From Gammaproteobacteria bacterium (lineage in GTDB: Bacteria; Pseudomonadota; Gammaproteobacteria; Chromatiales; Sedimenticolaceae), in assembly GCA_020445165.1 (NCBI GenBank), contig JAGRHE010000007.1, positions 1 through 41,244 on the forward strand: 41,244 bases of DNA, given 5' to 3'. Positions 1 to 9,308 of the stretch are shown piece by piece. Under the pieces are notes generated by a model. The model saw only the letters and a program-made list of their open reading frames with translations. It was not told the origin of the DNA and did no database searches. Both the position numbers and the translations under genes were made by a program. How positions within the stretch are numbered: the stretch's first letter is position 1; every line of letters starts with the position of its first letter.

Positions 1-376
1 CTGGGGCATGAGCATGCAGGAGACCCTGACCTGCGTGCGCCACAACATTCCGGTCACCGCGGTGGTCTTCCACAACCGCCAGTGGGGTGCCGAGAAGAAA
101 AACCAGGTCGACTTCTACAATCGCCGTTTCGTCGCCGCCGAACTGGAAAACGAGAGCTGGGCGCAGATCGCCAAGGCCATGGGCGCCGAAGGTATCCGTG
201 TCGACAAGCTCGAGGACGTCGGCCCGGCCCTGAAGAAGGCGGTCGACATGCAGATGAACGAGGGCAAGACCTGTATCCTCGAGATCATGTGTACCCGCGA
301 ACTGGGCGACCCGTTCCGCCGTGACGCGCTGAGCAAGCCGGTGCGCTACCTGGAGAAGTACAAAGATTACGTGTGA
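1..376 (+). CDS. xsc: Sulfoacetaldehyde acetyltransferase, C-terminal part (5' end outside window)
   Basis: The reading frame is open from the first base (codons start at base 2) to the TGA ending at 376, giving about 124 C-terminal residues. The sequence matches the end of the thiamine-diphosphate enzyme Xsc, with stretches such as FHNRQWGAEKKNQ, ILEIMCTRELGDPFRRDAL and the YLEKYKDY tail. Xsc splits sulfoacetaldehyde with phosphate into acetyl phosphate and sulfite in the cytoplasm, a central step in degrading taurine, isethionate and other C2 sulfonates. The catalytic front of the enzyme is not visible. A strong terminator follows, so the downstream acetate kinase gene may be a separate or read-through transcript. 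Xsc is favoured over other ThDP enzymes such as acetolactate synthase because of this C-terminal signature. Confidence 0.88.
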   Translation, partial: WGMSMQETLTCVRHNIPVTAVVFHNRQWGAEKKNQVDFYNRRFVAAELENESWAQIAKAMGAEGIRVDKLEDVGPALKKAVDMQMNEGKTCILEIMCTRELGDPFRRDALSKPVRYLEKYKDYV

Positions 377-421
377 GTCGGTTTCCGCGGCTTTCATCCA
401 TCCTCCTTGGGAAGGTTGTTT

Positions 422-457
422 GGGGAACCCGATCTCTGCGGGTTCCCCTTCTTTTTC
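422..457 (+). terminator. Rho-independent terminator after xsc
   Basis: A perfect 9-bp stem (GGGGAACCC, 422-430, pairing with GGGTTCCCC, 440-448) with a 9-nt loop is followed directly by TTCTTTTTC. It lies 46 bp after the xsc stop and 58 bp before the acetate kinase start, so it should end or attenuate xsc transcription. Confidence 0.9.
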
Positions 458-514
458 CAGGAAGAGACGTGACCGCTGGACCATGCAGCCGGGCGCAAAC
501 CGGGGAGGTACGAC

Positions 515-1723
515 TTGAAGAAGGGGATACTGGTACTGAACGCCGGGTCATCGAGTCTCAAGTTCGCTGTGTTCGAGGTCGCGCAAAGGTCGCAGGCATT
601 CAACATGGTGTTGCGTGGCCAGGTGTCGGGAATCGGCTCCAATCCCGAGTTCCGGGCAAGTACGGCTGCCGGGGATGACGCCATCACGAGGCAGCTTGGC
701 GAGGTCGGTGATCATCGCCAGGCGATCGCGCACGCGCTTGACTGGGTGACCGAGAAGATCGATGACATGCGGCTGCTGGGTGTCGGGCACCGCGTCGTCC
801 ATGGCGGCCCGGATCGTCGACACCCGGCCCTGGTCAATCCCGAGTTGCTGCAGGAGCTCAACGCGCTGTCGCCGCTGGCGCCGCATCATCAGCCGCACAA
901 CCTGGCTGCGATCCATGCAGTGACAGAGGCAGCGCCTGAACTGGCCCAGGTCGCCTGCTTCGACACGGCTTTCCACGCGACCCAGAGCAAAGTGGCGAGG
1001 ATGCTTCCGCTGCCAGCGTCACTGCGTCAGCAGGGCCTGCAGCGCTACGGCTTTCACGGCTTGTCCTACGAATACATTGTTGATGCCGTTCCCGGCTTCA
1101 ATAACGGTGACCTGCCGCAACGCCTGATCGTTGCCCACCTGGGTAACGGGGCGAGTGTGTGCGCCATTCGTGATGGCGAGTCAGTGGCGACGTCGATGGG
1201 GTTTTCGACGCTCGACGGACTGTTGATGGGGACCCGCTGTGGAGGTATCGATCCCGGCGTGTTGTTGCACTTGCTGCGCGAGCAGCAGATGGACGAAAAG
1301 GCACTGTCACACCTGCTGTACAACGAGAGCGGGCTGCTCGGGGTCTCCGGCATCAGTGCCGACATGCAGGTGTTGCTCAACAGCGACGCACCGGCGGCGG
1401 CGGATGCCGTGGCGTTGTTCTGCTATACGCTGGTGAGGGCGGTCGGTTCGATGGCAGCCGCGATGGAAGGGGTGGACGCATTGGTGTTCACCGGCGGCAT
1501 CGGCGAACATGCGGCAGTGATCCGCGAACGTGTTTGTGCGCAATTGGGGTGGCTGGGCATCGATTTCGATGCCCGAGCCAACGCTGCAGGCGATGCGGCC
1601 ATCTCGTCGCCGGGTAGCGGCATCAAGGTGTGGGTGATACCCACCAACGAAGAACAGGTCATTACACGGCATACTGTGGATCTGGTCGGAGATCCGGCCG
1701 CGTCCGCGGCATTGGCCGAATGA
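515..1723 (+). CDS. ackA: Acetate kinase
   Basis: Acetate kinase interconverts acetyl phosphate plus ADP with acetate plus ATP in the cytoplasm. The 402-residue product is the usual family length. It carries the N-terminal LVLNAGSSSLKF signature, the RYGFHGLSYEY motif mid-protein, and the C-terminal LVFTGGIGEH phosphate-binding motif. The start is a TTG at 515, chosen because GGGGAGG lies 6 bp upstream and the protein begins exactly at the family start (MKKGILVLNAG). Acetyl phosphate is the product of Xsc just upstream, so this enzyme can turn sulfonate cleavage into ATP by substrate-level phosphorylation. Many sulfonate clusters instead pair xsc with phosphotransacetylase (pta), which is not seen here. 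Butyrate or propionate kinase is possible but less likely. Confidence 0.93.
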   Translation: MKKGILVLNAGSSSLKFAVFEVAQRSQAFNMVLRGQVSGIGSNPEFRASTAAGDDAITRQLGEVGDHRQAIAHALDWVTEKIDDMRLLGVGHRVVHGGPDRRHPALVNPELLQELNALSPLAPHHQPHNLAAIHAVTEAAPELAQVACFDTAFHATQSKVARMLPLPASLRQQGLQRYGFHGLSYEYIVDAVPGFNNGDLPQRLIVAHLGNGASVCAIRDGESVATSMGFSTLDGLLMGTRCGGIDPGVLLHLLREQQMDEKALSHLLYNESGLLGVSGISADMQVLLNSDAPAAADAVALFCYTLVRAVGSMAAAMEGVDALVFTGGIGEHAAVIRERVCAQLGWLGIDFDARANAAGDAAISSPGSGIKVWVIPTNEEQVITRHTVDLVGDPAASAALAE

Positions 1724-1770
1724 CGGCGGGCTGCAACGCACGATGAAACAAGGCACTGGCTGGAGGAAGC

Positions 1771-2991
1771 GTGTCTACACCTGATATGAGCGAGTTCCGG
1801 CGGATCAAGCGTCTGCCGCCCTATGTGTTCGGCATCGTCAACGAGCTCAAGGCGGCGGCGCGGGCGCGTGGCGAAGACATCGTGGATTTCGGCATGGGCA
1901 ACCCCGATCAGCCGACGCCGCAACACATTGTGGACAAGTTGGTCGAAGCCGCCCAAAGGGGCGATACGCACCGCTATTCCGTGTCCCGAGGCATACCGCG
2001 TCTGCGCAAGGCGATCTGTGACTGGTATCGACGCCGCTATGATGTCGATCTCGACCCTGAAACGCAGGCGATCGTCACTATCGGTTCGAAGGAAGGACTC
2101 GCGCACCTGGCGCTGGCCTGCGTCGGTCCGGGTGACACGGTGCTGGTACCGAACCCCACCTATCCGATCCATCCTTATGGTTTCATCATCGCGGGTGCCG
2201 ATGTGCGCCATGTGCCGATGCAGACCGACGCTGGATTCCTCGCTGAACTGGAGCAGGCAATCCAGACCTGCTGGCCACGGCCGAAGATGCTGGTGCTGAG
2301 TTTTCCGTCAAACCCGACCGCGCATTGTGTCGATCTCGCGTTTTTCGAGCGGGTTATCGAGATCGCCAGGGAGAACAATGTCTGGGTGATCCATGACCTG
2401 GCCTATGCCGATATCGTGTTCGATGGTCACCAGGTGCCGTCGATCCTGCAGGTGCCCGGTGCCGAAGAGATCGCAGTCGAGTGCTTCTCTCTATCCAAGA
2501 GCTACAACATGCCGGGCTGGCGGGTCGGTTTCATGTGTGGCAACCGCACGCTGATCGCGGCCCTGGCGCGCATCAAGTCCTATCTCGACTACGGCATGTT
2601 CGCCCCGATCCAGATCGCAGCGATAACGGCACTGGAGGGACCGCAGGATTGCGTCGCACAGATCCGCGACACCTATCAGCGACGGCGAGATGTCTTGTGC
2701 GATGGGCTGAACAATGCCGGTTGGCTGGTCGAACGTCCCAAGGCGACGATGTTCGTCTGGGCAAAGATTCCCGAGGCCTATCGTGACATGGGGTCGCTCG
2801 AGTTCTCCAAGAAGCTGATCCGCGATGCAAAGGTCGCTGCCGCGCCCGGTATTGGATTCGGCGAATATGGTGACGACCATGTGCGCTTTGGCCTGATTGA
2901 GAACGAACACCGCACCCGGCAGGCCGTGCGCGGGATCCGCGACATGCTGCGTCGCGATGGCTTGGTTGACTCGGGTACTGGTTCTGTTTGA
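1771..2991 (+). CDS. Class I/II PLP aminotransferase, AlaC-like
   Basis: This is a 406-residue fold-type I aminotransferase closest in character to glutamate-pyruvate transaminase AlaC (YfdZ). Visible marks are the N-terminal [10 protein letters not shown], the [12 protein letters not shown] substrate loop, [10 protein letters not shown], the [10 protein letters not shown] loop, HDLAYADI with the PLP-contacting Asp/Tyr, and [12 protein letters not shown] with the Schiff-base lysine. The start is a GTG at 1771 with GGAGGA just upstream. The gene follows ackA by 47 bp on the same strand. In a taurine route alanine is the by-product of taurine-pyruvate aminotransferase, so an alanine transaminase would regenerate pyruvate. 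That link is inference, since Tpa itself (a class III aminotransferase) is not in the window. Confidence 0.85.
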   Translation: MSTPDMSEFRRIKRLPPYVFGIVNELKAAARARGEDIVDFGMGNPDQPTPQHIVDKLVEAAQRGDTHRYSVSRGIPRLRKAICDWYRRRYDVDLDPETQAIVTIGSKEGLAHLALACVGPGDTVLVPNPTYPIHPYGFIIAGADVRHVPMQTDAGFLAELEQAIQTCWPRPKMLVLSFPSNPTAHCVDLAFFERVIEIARENNVWVIHDLAYADIVFDGHQVPSILQVPGAEEIAVECFSLSKSYNMPGWRVGFMCGNRTLIAALARIKSYLDYGMFAPIQIAAITALEGPQDCVAQIRDTYQRRRDVLCDGLNNAGWLVERPKATMFVWAKIPEAYRDMGSLEFSKKLIRDAKVAAAPGIGFGEYGDDHVRFGLIENEHRTRQAVRGIRDMLRRDGLVDSGTGSV

Positions 2992-3147
2992 TGGCTGGCG
3001 TAGATATGTGCCCTTGGCAGTTGCTCGTCCAGTCTGTACCACTGCCGGCGTGTGCGGGCGTATGGCGTGGTGCGAGGCCCCAGCGGCGATGGCGGTTGGC
3101 AAGCATACTGGTTTAACAAGGCGTGAATCCGGGCCCTCGGGGATGGC

Positions 3148-4617
3148 ATGACAACTGATTTCCTGCACGACAAGTCGCTGCTCCGTTACGCATCGTTCAT
3201 CGATGGCGACTGGGTGGCCGCCGATAGCGGCGCCACGTTTGACGTGACCAACCCTGCGACCGGACAAACGCTGGCAAGCGTTGCGGACCTGGGCGCGGCG
3301 GAAACCGAACGCGCGATCGCGGCCGCCAACGCGGCTTGGCCGGCCTGGCGCGCGCTGACCGCGAAGGCGCGTGGTGCGATGCTGCGCCACTGGTTCGACC
3401 TGATCATCGAGCACCAGGAAGACCTTGCGCGCCTGATGACCGCCGAGCAGGGCAAGCCGCTGGCCGAGGCGCGCGGCGAAGTGGCCTATGGGGCGTCGTT
3501 CGTCGAATGGTTCGCCGAAGAGGCCAAGCGGGTGTACGGCGACGTGATCCCGGCGGCGTTCAACGACCGCCGCTACGTGGTGATCAAGCAGCCGGTCGGC
3601 GTCGTTGCGGCGATCACGCCCTGGAACTTCCCGGTTGCGATGATCACGCGCAAGTGTGCGCCGGCCCTGGCCGCCGGCTGCCCGGTGGTGGTCAAGCCAG
3701 CCGAGTTGACGCCCTTGTGCGCGCTTGCGCTGGCCGAGCTGGCGCAGCGTGCCGGATTCCCGAACGGCGTGTTCAACGTCATCACCACCACTTCGGCGGC
3801 AGCGGTGGGGCAGGTGCTGACCGCCAGCCCGGTCGTGCGCAAGCTGTCCTTCACCGGTTCGACCGCGGTCGGCAAGCTGCTGATCCGCGACTGCGCCGGT
3901 ACGGTCAAGAAAGTCTCGATGGAACTCGGCGGCAATGCGCCGTTCATCGTGTTCGACGATGCCGACCTGGATGCCGCGGTCGCCGGCGCGATGGCCTCCA
4001 AGTACCGCAATGCCGGCCAGACCTGTGTCTGTGCCAACCGCCTGCTGGTGCAGGACGGCGTCTATGATGCGTTCGCCGAAAAGCTGGCCGTCGCCGTGAA
4101 ATCACTGCAGGTCGGCGACGGCATGAGCGAGGGCACCAGCCAGGGTCCACTGATCAACGAGGCGGCAGTGAGCAAGGTCGAATCACATATCGCCGACGCC
4201 ACCGCCAAGGGCGCGCGTATCGTGTGTGGCGGCAGACGCCATGCGAAGGGTGGCACCTTCTTCGAGCCGACCATCCTCGCCAACGTCACCCCGCAGATGC
4301 GGGTTGCCAGCGAGGAGACCTTCGGCCCGGTGGCGCCGCTGTTCCGCTTTCACGACGAGGCCGAAGCGATCCAGATGGCCAATGACACCGAGTACGGCCT
4401 GGCCGCGTATTTCTACAGCCGCGACATCGGTCGCGTGTGGCGCGTTGCCGAGGCACTGGAGTACGGCATGGTCGGCATCAACGAGGGCATCATCTCGACC
4501 GAGCTGGCGCCGTTCGGCGGGGTCAAGGAATCGGGCCTTGGGCGTGAAGGCTCACGCTATGGCATCGACGAGTTCGTCGAGGTCAAGTACCTGTGCATGG
4601 GTGGGTTGAGCGCGTGA
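3148..4617 (+). CDS. NAD(P)-dependent aldehyde dehydrogenase, succinate-semialdehyde dehydrogenase (GabD) type
   Basis: This full-length 489-residue aldehyde dehydrogenase has the cofactor-binding [15 protein letters not shown] stretch, [11 protein letters not shown], the general-base glutamate in MELGGNAP (about Glu259), the catalytic cysteine in [11 protein letters not shown] (about Cys293) and EETFGPVAP near the C-terminus. [20 protein letters not shown] is very like GabD, so succinate semialdehyde is the default substrate. GabD-like enzymes also oxidise sulfolactaldehyde and sulfoacetaldehyde in some sulfonate degraders. The position behind xsc, ackA and an aminotransferase makes a sulfonate-derived or amine-derived semialdehyde plausible. 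The start at 3148 is an ATG preceded by a weak CGGGGATG ribosome site. A 156-bp gap separates it from the aminotransferase gene, so it may have its own promoter. Confidence 0.87.
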   Translation: MTTDFLHDKSLLRYASFIDGDWVAADSGATFDVTNPATGQTLASVADLGAAETERAIAAANAAWPAWRALTAKARGAMLRHWFDLIIEHQEDLARLMTAEQGKPLAEARGEVAYGASFVEWFAEEAKRVYGDVIPAAFNDRRYVVIKQPVGVVAAITPWNFPVAMITRKCAPALAAGCPVVVKPAELTPLCALALAELAQRAGFPNGVFNVITTTSAAAVGQVLTASPVVRKLSFTGSTAVGKLLIRDCAGTVKKVSMELGGNAPFIVFDDADLDAAVAGAMASKYRNAGQTCVCANRLLVQDGVYDAFAEKLAVAVKSLQVGDGMSEGTSQGPLINEAAVSKVESHIADATAKGARIVCGGRRHAKGGTFFEPTILANVTPQMRVASEETFGPVAPLFRFHDEAEAIQMANDTEYGLAAYFYSRDIGRVWRVAEALEYGMVGINEGIISTELAPFGGVKESGLGREGSRYGIDEFVEVKYLCMGGLSA

Positions 4618-4632
4618 TCTGCGCAGACGCCT

Positions 4633-5103
4633 TCAGGCCGCCGCCAGCGCAGGTCCCGCAATCCCGATCGCGGTAACGATCAAGCCAAGCACCAGGTTGG
4701 TCGCCATCACCGGTCGCATCCTGAGCATGACTGCGGCGGCAGCAAGTGTGTCGTCGCTGGCGACGGCGGCGCTGAGTCGTCGGTATAGGGCAAAGTACAG
4801 GTAGGCGAAAGCCGCGACCATGAACAGGCCGATGCTGTGCATCAGCTTGAGGTAAAGCGATTCGTTAGCGAGTCCGCCGAGGCGGCTGAACAGGTCGGCA
4901 TAACCGGTGATCAACAGCAGCGCGATCATGACCCACACCCACGGAAAGAAGTGGGTGTAGGCCGATTGCCACAGGCGCAGCCGCAACGGCGGCTCGAGCG
5001 TCTTGTTCGCGGCCGGGCGCAGTGCCATGTAAGCGAAGAAGATGCCGCCGACCCAGGCAACGGCGGCCATTCCGTGAACCGCTTCGATGATGGCATTCAG
5101 CAT
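4633..5103 (-). CDS. CopD-like integral membrane protein
   Basis: This small 156-residue inner-membrane protein has four hydrophobic helices (roughly residues 5-27, 53-70, 84-106 and 132-154). The HGMAAVAWVGGIFFAYMALRP opening and the conserved histidines near helix ends resemble the CopD family of copper-resistance/uptake proteins and related DUF-type four-helix proteins. It is the last gene of the long minus-strand series, 10 bp after the rhodanese gene, and ends 15 bp from the convergent aldehyde dehydrogenase. The family name does not prove copper transport. Haem binding by the histidines is an alternative. Confidence 0.6.
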   Translation of the reverse strand: MLNAIIEAVHGMAAVAWVGGIFFAYMALRPAANKTLEPPLRLRLWQSAYTHFFPWVWVMIALLLITGYADLFSRLGGLANESLYLKLMHSIGLFMVAAFAYLYFALYRRLSAAVASDDTLAAAAVMLRMRPVMATNLVLGLIVTAIGIAGPALAAA

Positions 5104-5113
5104 GTTCGTGTCC

Positions 5114-5986
5114 CTACGCCGCTTGCCAGGTTGCAGAAGGATGCCCGGTCTCGATCGGTAGATCGGGGTTGCGTGACCACTCGTTCCACGAACCGAAGTA
5201 CAGGCGCACGTCCTTCACGCCGGCCTCCTTGAGCGCAACATAGGTGTTCGATGCGCGTGCGCCCTTGAAGCAGTAGACGTATACGGTCGAGTCAGGCGTG
5301 ATGCCGACCGTTGCACATTCGGCCTGCAGTTCCTCCTTGCACTTGAACATCGGCACCTCTTCGCCCGGTTTCATCATCCGGTACCACTCCAGCCATACCG
5401 CGCCGGGAATGCGGCCCTTGCGCGGGCAGAAGTCGATGCCGTACGGCGACGAGCTGATGCCGACCCATTCGTCGACATCTCGCACATCGAGCTTGATGAT
5501 GTTGTCATCGTCGAGTGCCTCAAGCATGTCGGCCTGGGTGAGCATCACCGCCGACGAGGACTCGTCGAGCGGGAATGTCTTGGGTTCCGGCGTGGAGGCC
5601 TCGGTTGAGATCGGCAAGGATTCGGCAACCCAGGCCTGGTAACCACCATGCAGCACGGCTGCCTTCTTGTAGCCGAGGAACTGCAGCAGGAAGTAACCGC
5701 GGCATGATTGGCCGAAGCCGGTGTTCATGCTGTCTTCGTAGATCACCGCCATCTCTTCGCCGGACAGGCCAGCGGTACCGAACGCCGCGGCAAACTTGCC
5801 GCGCAATTCTTCCAGGCCTTCCTTCGACGAGGTTGCGAGGAAGGTGAAGATGTCGTGGATATTGACCGCGCCTGGGATGTGTCCGGCCGCGTAGGCGTCG
5901 GGCGCGCGGGTGTCGATGATGACGGTCGGCAGTGATTCGCTCATCTGTTTCAGATGGGCGGGTGATATCAGAATAGCGTCGGACAT
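5114..5986 (-). CDS. Two-domain rhodanese (sulfurtransferase)
   Basis: The 290-residue protein has two rhodanese domains in tandem, as in thiosulfate/3-mercaptopyruvate sulfurtransferases. The N-terminal domain has VIIDTRAPDAYAAGHIPGAV and the C-terminal one has KLDVRDVDEWVG, RIPGAVWLEWY and the active-site loop VYCFKGARAS with the sulfur-carrying cysteine. No export signal is seen, so it should be cytoplasmic. The first domain also keeps a Cys (GQSCRGYF), but not in the usual loop. Such enzymes move sulfane sulfur to cyanide or other thiophiles. In an operon with an ABC importer it could process a sulfur- or cyano-containing compound, but the true donor and acceptor cannot be read from sequence. 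Confidence 0.85.
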   Translation of the reverse strand: MSDAILISPAHLKQMSESLPTVIIDTRAPDAYAAGHIPGAVNIHDIFTFLATSSKEGLEELRGKFAAAFGTAGLSGEEMAVIYEDSMNTGFGQSCRGYFLLQFLGYKKAAVLHGGYQAWVAESLPISTEASTPEPKTFPLDESSSAVMLTQADMLEALDDDNIIKLDVRDVDEWVGISSSPYGIDFCPRKGRIPGAVWLEWYRMMKPGEEVPMFKCKEELQAECATVGITPDSTVYVYCFKGARASNTYVALKEAGVKDVRLYFGSWNEWSRNPDLPIETGHPSATWQAA

Positions 5987-6039
5987 GTGCGTTACTCCTG
6001 TACAACGTGAAGTGATCGACGACGTCCCTGTCAGGCGTG

Positions 6040-6059
6040 CGGGGCAGATGCCTGCCCCG
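6040..6059 (-). other. Intercistronic hairpin between hupE-like and rhodanese genes
   Basis: An 8-bp perfect stem (CGGGGCAG / CTGCCCCG) with a 4-nt loop lies in the 91-bp gap. There is no T-tract, so it looks more like an RNA-stability or partial attenuation element than a full terminator. Confidence 0.45.
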
Positions 6060-6077
6060 ACATTGCGTGGTGAGTTA

Positions 6078-6722
6078 TCAGGTCAGGCTCAGGCCGAGGA
6101 ACACGGCGCCGACCGCTGCGGTGGACAGGCCGCCGAGGCGAACCGCCAGGCCGTGCAGCTTTTCCGAACGCCTGGCGATCAGCTCGACGAGCTTGATGCC
6201 CGAGACGATGATGGCGTACTGGATCAGCGAGAAGCCGACCAGGTATGACAGCAGTGGCGTCGCCTCGGCGCCGATGATCGATTCGCCGTAGGCGTAGCCG
6301 TGGAATACCCCTGCGATACCTGTCAGCACGGCCAGAGCCAGTGCCGAAGCGCTGCCCTTGAGCAACACGGCCAGGCCGCCGCCGAACACCGACAGTGCAA
6401 TGACCGTCTCGGTCAGCGGGAGATCGGCCGCGCCCAGGTGGTACAGCGTGCCGGCAACCGTCGCGACGACGAATGCCGCGGGTACCAGGTAGCGCGCACG
6501 GCCGCTGAGCGTAACGCTGAGCAGCGCGACCACGACCAGGAAGGCGAAGTGATCGATGCCAATGATCGGGTGGCCGAAGCCGGAAAGCAGTCCCTGGGTG
6601 AATGTCTCGGGTGTCGCGCCGCCCATCGGATGGTGGGCGAAGGCAGCAGGTGCCAGGGCAGACAGGCCGAGAATTGCGGGCAGGGCGCAGCGGTTCGGCG
6701 TGAAACGGGTGGCTGTGTTCAT
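6078..6722 (-). CDS. HupE/UreJ-family membrane protein
   Basis: The 214-residue protein starts with a signal peptide ending near AFAHHPMGG, followed by about six membrane helices. HPIIGIDHFAF and the later GVFHGYAYGE are the HupE/UreJ family histidine motifs that are thought to bind nickel or cobalt. I take the ATG at 6722 because AGGT lies upstream and the signal peptide begins there. Family members occur beside [NiFe] hydrogenase or urease genes, but neither enzyme is here. Instead it follows CobW and WD40 genes, which suggests a metal-delivery role for an enzyme encoded elsewhere. The metal is not determined. Confidence 0.83.
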   Translation of the reverse strand: MNTATRFTPNRCALPAILGLSALAPAAFAHHPMGGATPETFTQGLLSGFGHPIIGIDHFAFLVVVALLSVTLSGRARYLVPAAFVVATVAGTLYHLGAADLPLTETVIALSVFGGGLAVLLKGSASALALAVLTGIAGVFHGYAYGESIIGAEATPLLSYLVGFSLIQYAIIVSGIKLVELIARRSEKLHGLAVRLGGLSTAAVGAVFLGLSLT

Positions 6723-6765
6723 GGCGATTACCTCGTCGGTGTTGGGCTGGGAGTGAAAGTCGGTT

Positions 6766-7854
6766 TTACGCAGACGGCTCGGCGTGTCTGCTGGCGTGTT
6801 CGAGGCGATGCACACCACCGGTGACATCGCCTGCTGTCAGTACCGCGCCGCTGGCGTGCCAGTGCAGTACCGTGATTTCGTGTTTGACGTTCTGGCTGAA
6901 CACGGCCTCACCGGCCGCATTCCAGATGCACAGGCGACCGGAACGATCGCCTGATGCGAGAAAGCTGCCGTCCGGTGACCACTTGAGCGCGGTGATCACG
7001 GCGCCGTGGTGGCGCAACGGCTGGCCCTTGGCACCGCCAGTGCCTTTGGGCAGTTGCCACAGCACCACGTCATTACCGCCGGCGCTGGCGATTGTCGGCC
7101 GTGTCGGATGCCACGACAGGCACGCGACCTTGCTCGGATAGCCTTTCATCGTGAGTTGCTTGGCGCTTTCGCCGTGGCCGTTACCGCCAATGCCGCTGGC
7201 CCGCCACACCTGCAGGAAACCGTCCTGGGTCCCGACAGCGAGCGCACGCCCGTCGGGTTGCCAGGCCACCGACACCGGCGCGCCGGGGAAACTCAGCAGG
7301 CGCACGGGTTCGGCGGCATCTTCCGCATCGCTACCGACGCGCCACAGGAACAGTCCCTTGTTGGCGGCCGTTGCCAGGCGGCGCCCGTCCGGTGCCCAGG
7401 CCATGGCCAGGATCTGGCGCTTGGCGTCGAACCACATGCCGAGCGCCTCGGCGCCCTTCCACAGCGACAGTGTCTTGCGTGCGGCAACGGCCAGCACCGA
7501 GCCGTCGGGCGTCCACTCCAGGTGTTCGACCCAGCCTTTCCCGTCGAGCAGGCAGGTGATCTCGGATGCGGTACTGCTGTCCCACAGAATCACGCGGCCA
7601 TCTTCGCCGGCACTCGCGATCCTGCCGCTGCCGTCCGGCTGCGGACGGATGCGGATCACACCACCATCGTGCGCCTGCCATTCGTCGAGCGGCTCGCCGC
7701 TACCACCCAGGCGGGTGAGCCGGCCGGAGGCGGTGCCAGCCATCAGCCAGCTGTCGTCGGCCGCGCCGGCCAGGTCGGTGATCGCGTCGTCGAGGCGGCG
7801 CGAGCCGACCAGGCTGAATGGCAGCCGGCGTTCGATGGCGGCTAGGCCAGGCAT
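6766..7854 (-). CDS. WD40 beta-propeller protein
   Basis: The 362-residue protein consists of WD40-type repeats. Repeated units end in forms such as [35 protein letters not shown] and LCIWNAAG, with preceding [11 protein letters not shown] or [11 protein letters not shown] turns, giving about seven blades. It has no signal peptide and should be a cytoplasmic protein-interaction scaffold. Its ATG overlaps the end of the cobW-like gene by 13 bp, so the two are translationally linked. Pairing of a CobW GTPase with a WD40 protein suggests a chaperone complex, which is inference. Confidence 0.88.
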   Translation of the reverse strand: MPGLAAIERRLPFSLVGSRRLDDAITDLAGAADDSWLMAGTASGRLTRLGGSGEPLDEWQAHDGGVIRIRPQPDGSGRIASAGEDGRVILWDSSTASEITCLLDGKGWVEHLEWTPDGSVLAVAARKTLSLWKGAEALGMWFDAKRQILAMAWAPDGRRLATAANKGLFLWRVGSDAEDAAEPVRLLSFPGAPVSVAWQPDGRALAVGTQDGFLQVWRASGIGGNGHGESAKQLTMKGYPSKVACLSWHPTRPTIASAGGNDVVLWQLPKGTGGAKGQPLRHHGAVITALKWSPDGSFLASGDRSGRLCIWNAAGEAVFSQNVKHEITVLHWHASGAVLTAGDVTGGVHRLEHASRHAEPSA

Positions 7855-9242
7855 GCCTTAAGGCCCTGCTCGAGTTCGTCGCGGTCCAGGTCGCGACCGA
7901 TGAAGATCAACTGGCTCACGCGTTCGACGCCGTCTTCCCACGGTCGACCGGGTTCGCCGTCGAACAGCATGTGCACGCCCTGGAACACGAAGCGGTTGGC
8001 GTCGCCGGCCAGGCTCAGCACGCCCTTGCTACGGAAGATGTCGACGCCGCGTCTGCGCAGCAGGCCGACCATCCAGTTCTCGAATCGGTCGGCATCGAGA
8101 TCGCCGGCGAGCGTGACGCCGACGGAACCGACCGTATCGTCGTGTTCGTGCGGGCTGGCGTATTCGTGTTGCTGCTGCGGTGAGACAGCGCTGTCGCCGC
8201 TGTACAGCTGCAGTGCGAACTCTTCGGCCAGGTGTTGCGAGAACAGTGCGTATGCGCCGGGCCGCCGGATCGTCAACGCGACGCGTGCGCCGTGTTGCGC
8301 ATCCACCGGCAGGCGGTACAGCTGGCCGTTGGGCATCATGTCGGGCGAGCTTTCTCCGAGCACGGTCGCGTCGCCTGAATAGCGCACGATGCAGTCACGC
8401 TTGAGCTGTTCGAACAGGTCCGGCTTGTCGACGCCGGGGCCGCCGATCACCAGGTCGATCGTCGGGTCCGGGCCGGGTTGCAGCACCAGCTCGTAGCGCC
8501 CCGGCTGCAGGCGGTAGATGCCGGCCCATTCGAACGGCAGCTCCTCCTTGAGCAGCTCCGGGGTCTCGGTGGCGCGTGCCTGCAGATCGAAGGCGCGGAT
8601 ACCGAGTACCTGGTCGATGTCGAGTGCACCGTGCTGCGTGTCGTACACCGCGGCCATACGGTTGATCTCGCGCACACGCTGTCTGAGTTCGGCCAGTTCC
8701 CCGTCGCTGACCAGGTCGCGTTTGTTCAGCAGCAGCACGTCGGCAAACGCGATCTGCGCGTGGCACTCGTCGCTGTCCAGGTGCTGCAGTACGTGTTTTG
8801 CATCGACCAGCGTCACGATGGCGTCGAGGCGCAGCTTCTCCTTTACCTCGTCGTCCATGAAAAAGGTCTGCGCCACCGGGCCTGGGTCGGCCATGCCGGT
8901 GGTTTCGATCAGGATGTGATCGAACTTGTCCTTACGACGCATCAGGCGCGCGAGGATGCGGATCAGATCGCCGCGTACGGTGCAGCAGATGCAGCCGTTG
9001 TTCATTTCGAAGATTTCTTCATCGGACTGCACGACCAGTTCATGGTCGATACCGATCTCGCCATACTCGTTCTCGATCACGGCGATGCGCTTGCCATGCT
9101 CTTCGGTGAGGATGCGGTTGAGCAGCGTGGTCTTGCCTGAGCCCAAAAAGCCGGTCAGGACCGTGACCGGGACGCGATCGTCGCCATCCGCGTTGGGCGT
9201 GGTGGACTGCAGGCTGGTGGTTTCTTCGGCGCAGGCTGTCAT
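7842..9242 (-). CDS. CobW/P47K-family GTP-binding metallochaperone
   Basis: This 466-residue G3E GTPase has the Walker A motif [15 protein letters not shown], the CICC metal-binding motif in [13 protein letters not shown], the [11 protein letters not shown] switch and the nucleotide-specificity motif LLNKRDL. A His/Glu-rich stretch ([14 protein letters not shown]) lies before the C-terminal CobW_C domain that ends in [16 protein letters not shown]0523 proteins insert or traffic Zn, Co or Fe, for example in nitrile hydratase activation. It sits between the ABC ATPase gene and the WD40 gene. I take the ATG at 9242, so the N-terminal extension to 9293 is left out. It may mature a metalloenzyme acting on the imported compound. 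Confidence 0.9.
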   Translation of the reverse strand: MTACAEETTSLQSTTPNADGDDRVPVTVLTGFLGSGKTTLLNRILTEEHGKRIAVIENEYGEIGIDHELVVQSDEEIFEMNNGCICCTVRGDLIRILARLMRRKDKFDHILIETTGMADPGPVAQTFFMDDEVKEKLRLDAIVTLVDAKHVLQHLDSDECHAQIAFADVLLLNKRDLVSDGELAELRQRVREINRMAAVYDTQHGALDIDQVLGIRAFDLQARATETPELLKEELPFEWAGIYRLQPGRYELVLQPGPDPTIDLVIGGPGVDKPDLFEQLKRDCIVRYSGDATVLGESSPDMMPNGQLYRLPVDAQHGARVALTIRRPGAYALFSQHLAEEFALQLYSGDSAVSPQQQHEYASPHEHDDTVGSVGVTLAGDLDADRFENWMVGLLRRRGVDIFRSKGVLSLAGDANRFVFQGVHMLFDGEPGRPWEDGVERVSQLIFIGRDLDRDELEQGLKACLA

Positions 9243-9308
9243 GTTGTGTCTTCTCGTGATGTTGGGTGTGTTGCTCGCGTCTGTCGCTGTCAATCGGTCC
9301 GTGGTCGA

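Noticed and set aside
6078..6722. Hydrogenase accessory HupE
   Set aside because: It matches the family, but there are no hydrogenase genes in the window, so a hydrogenase role was not claimed.
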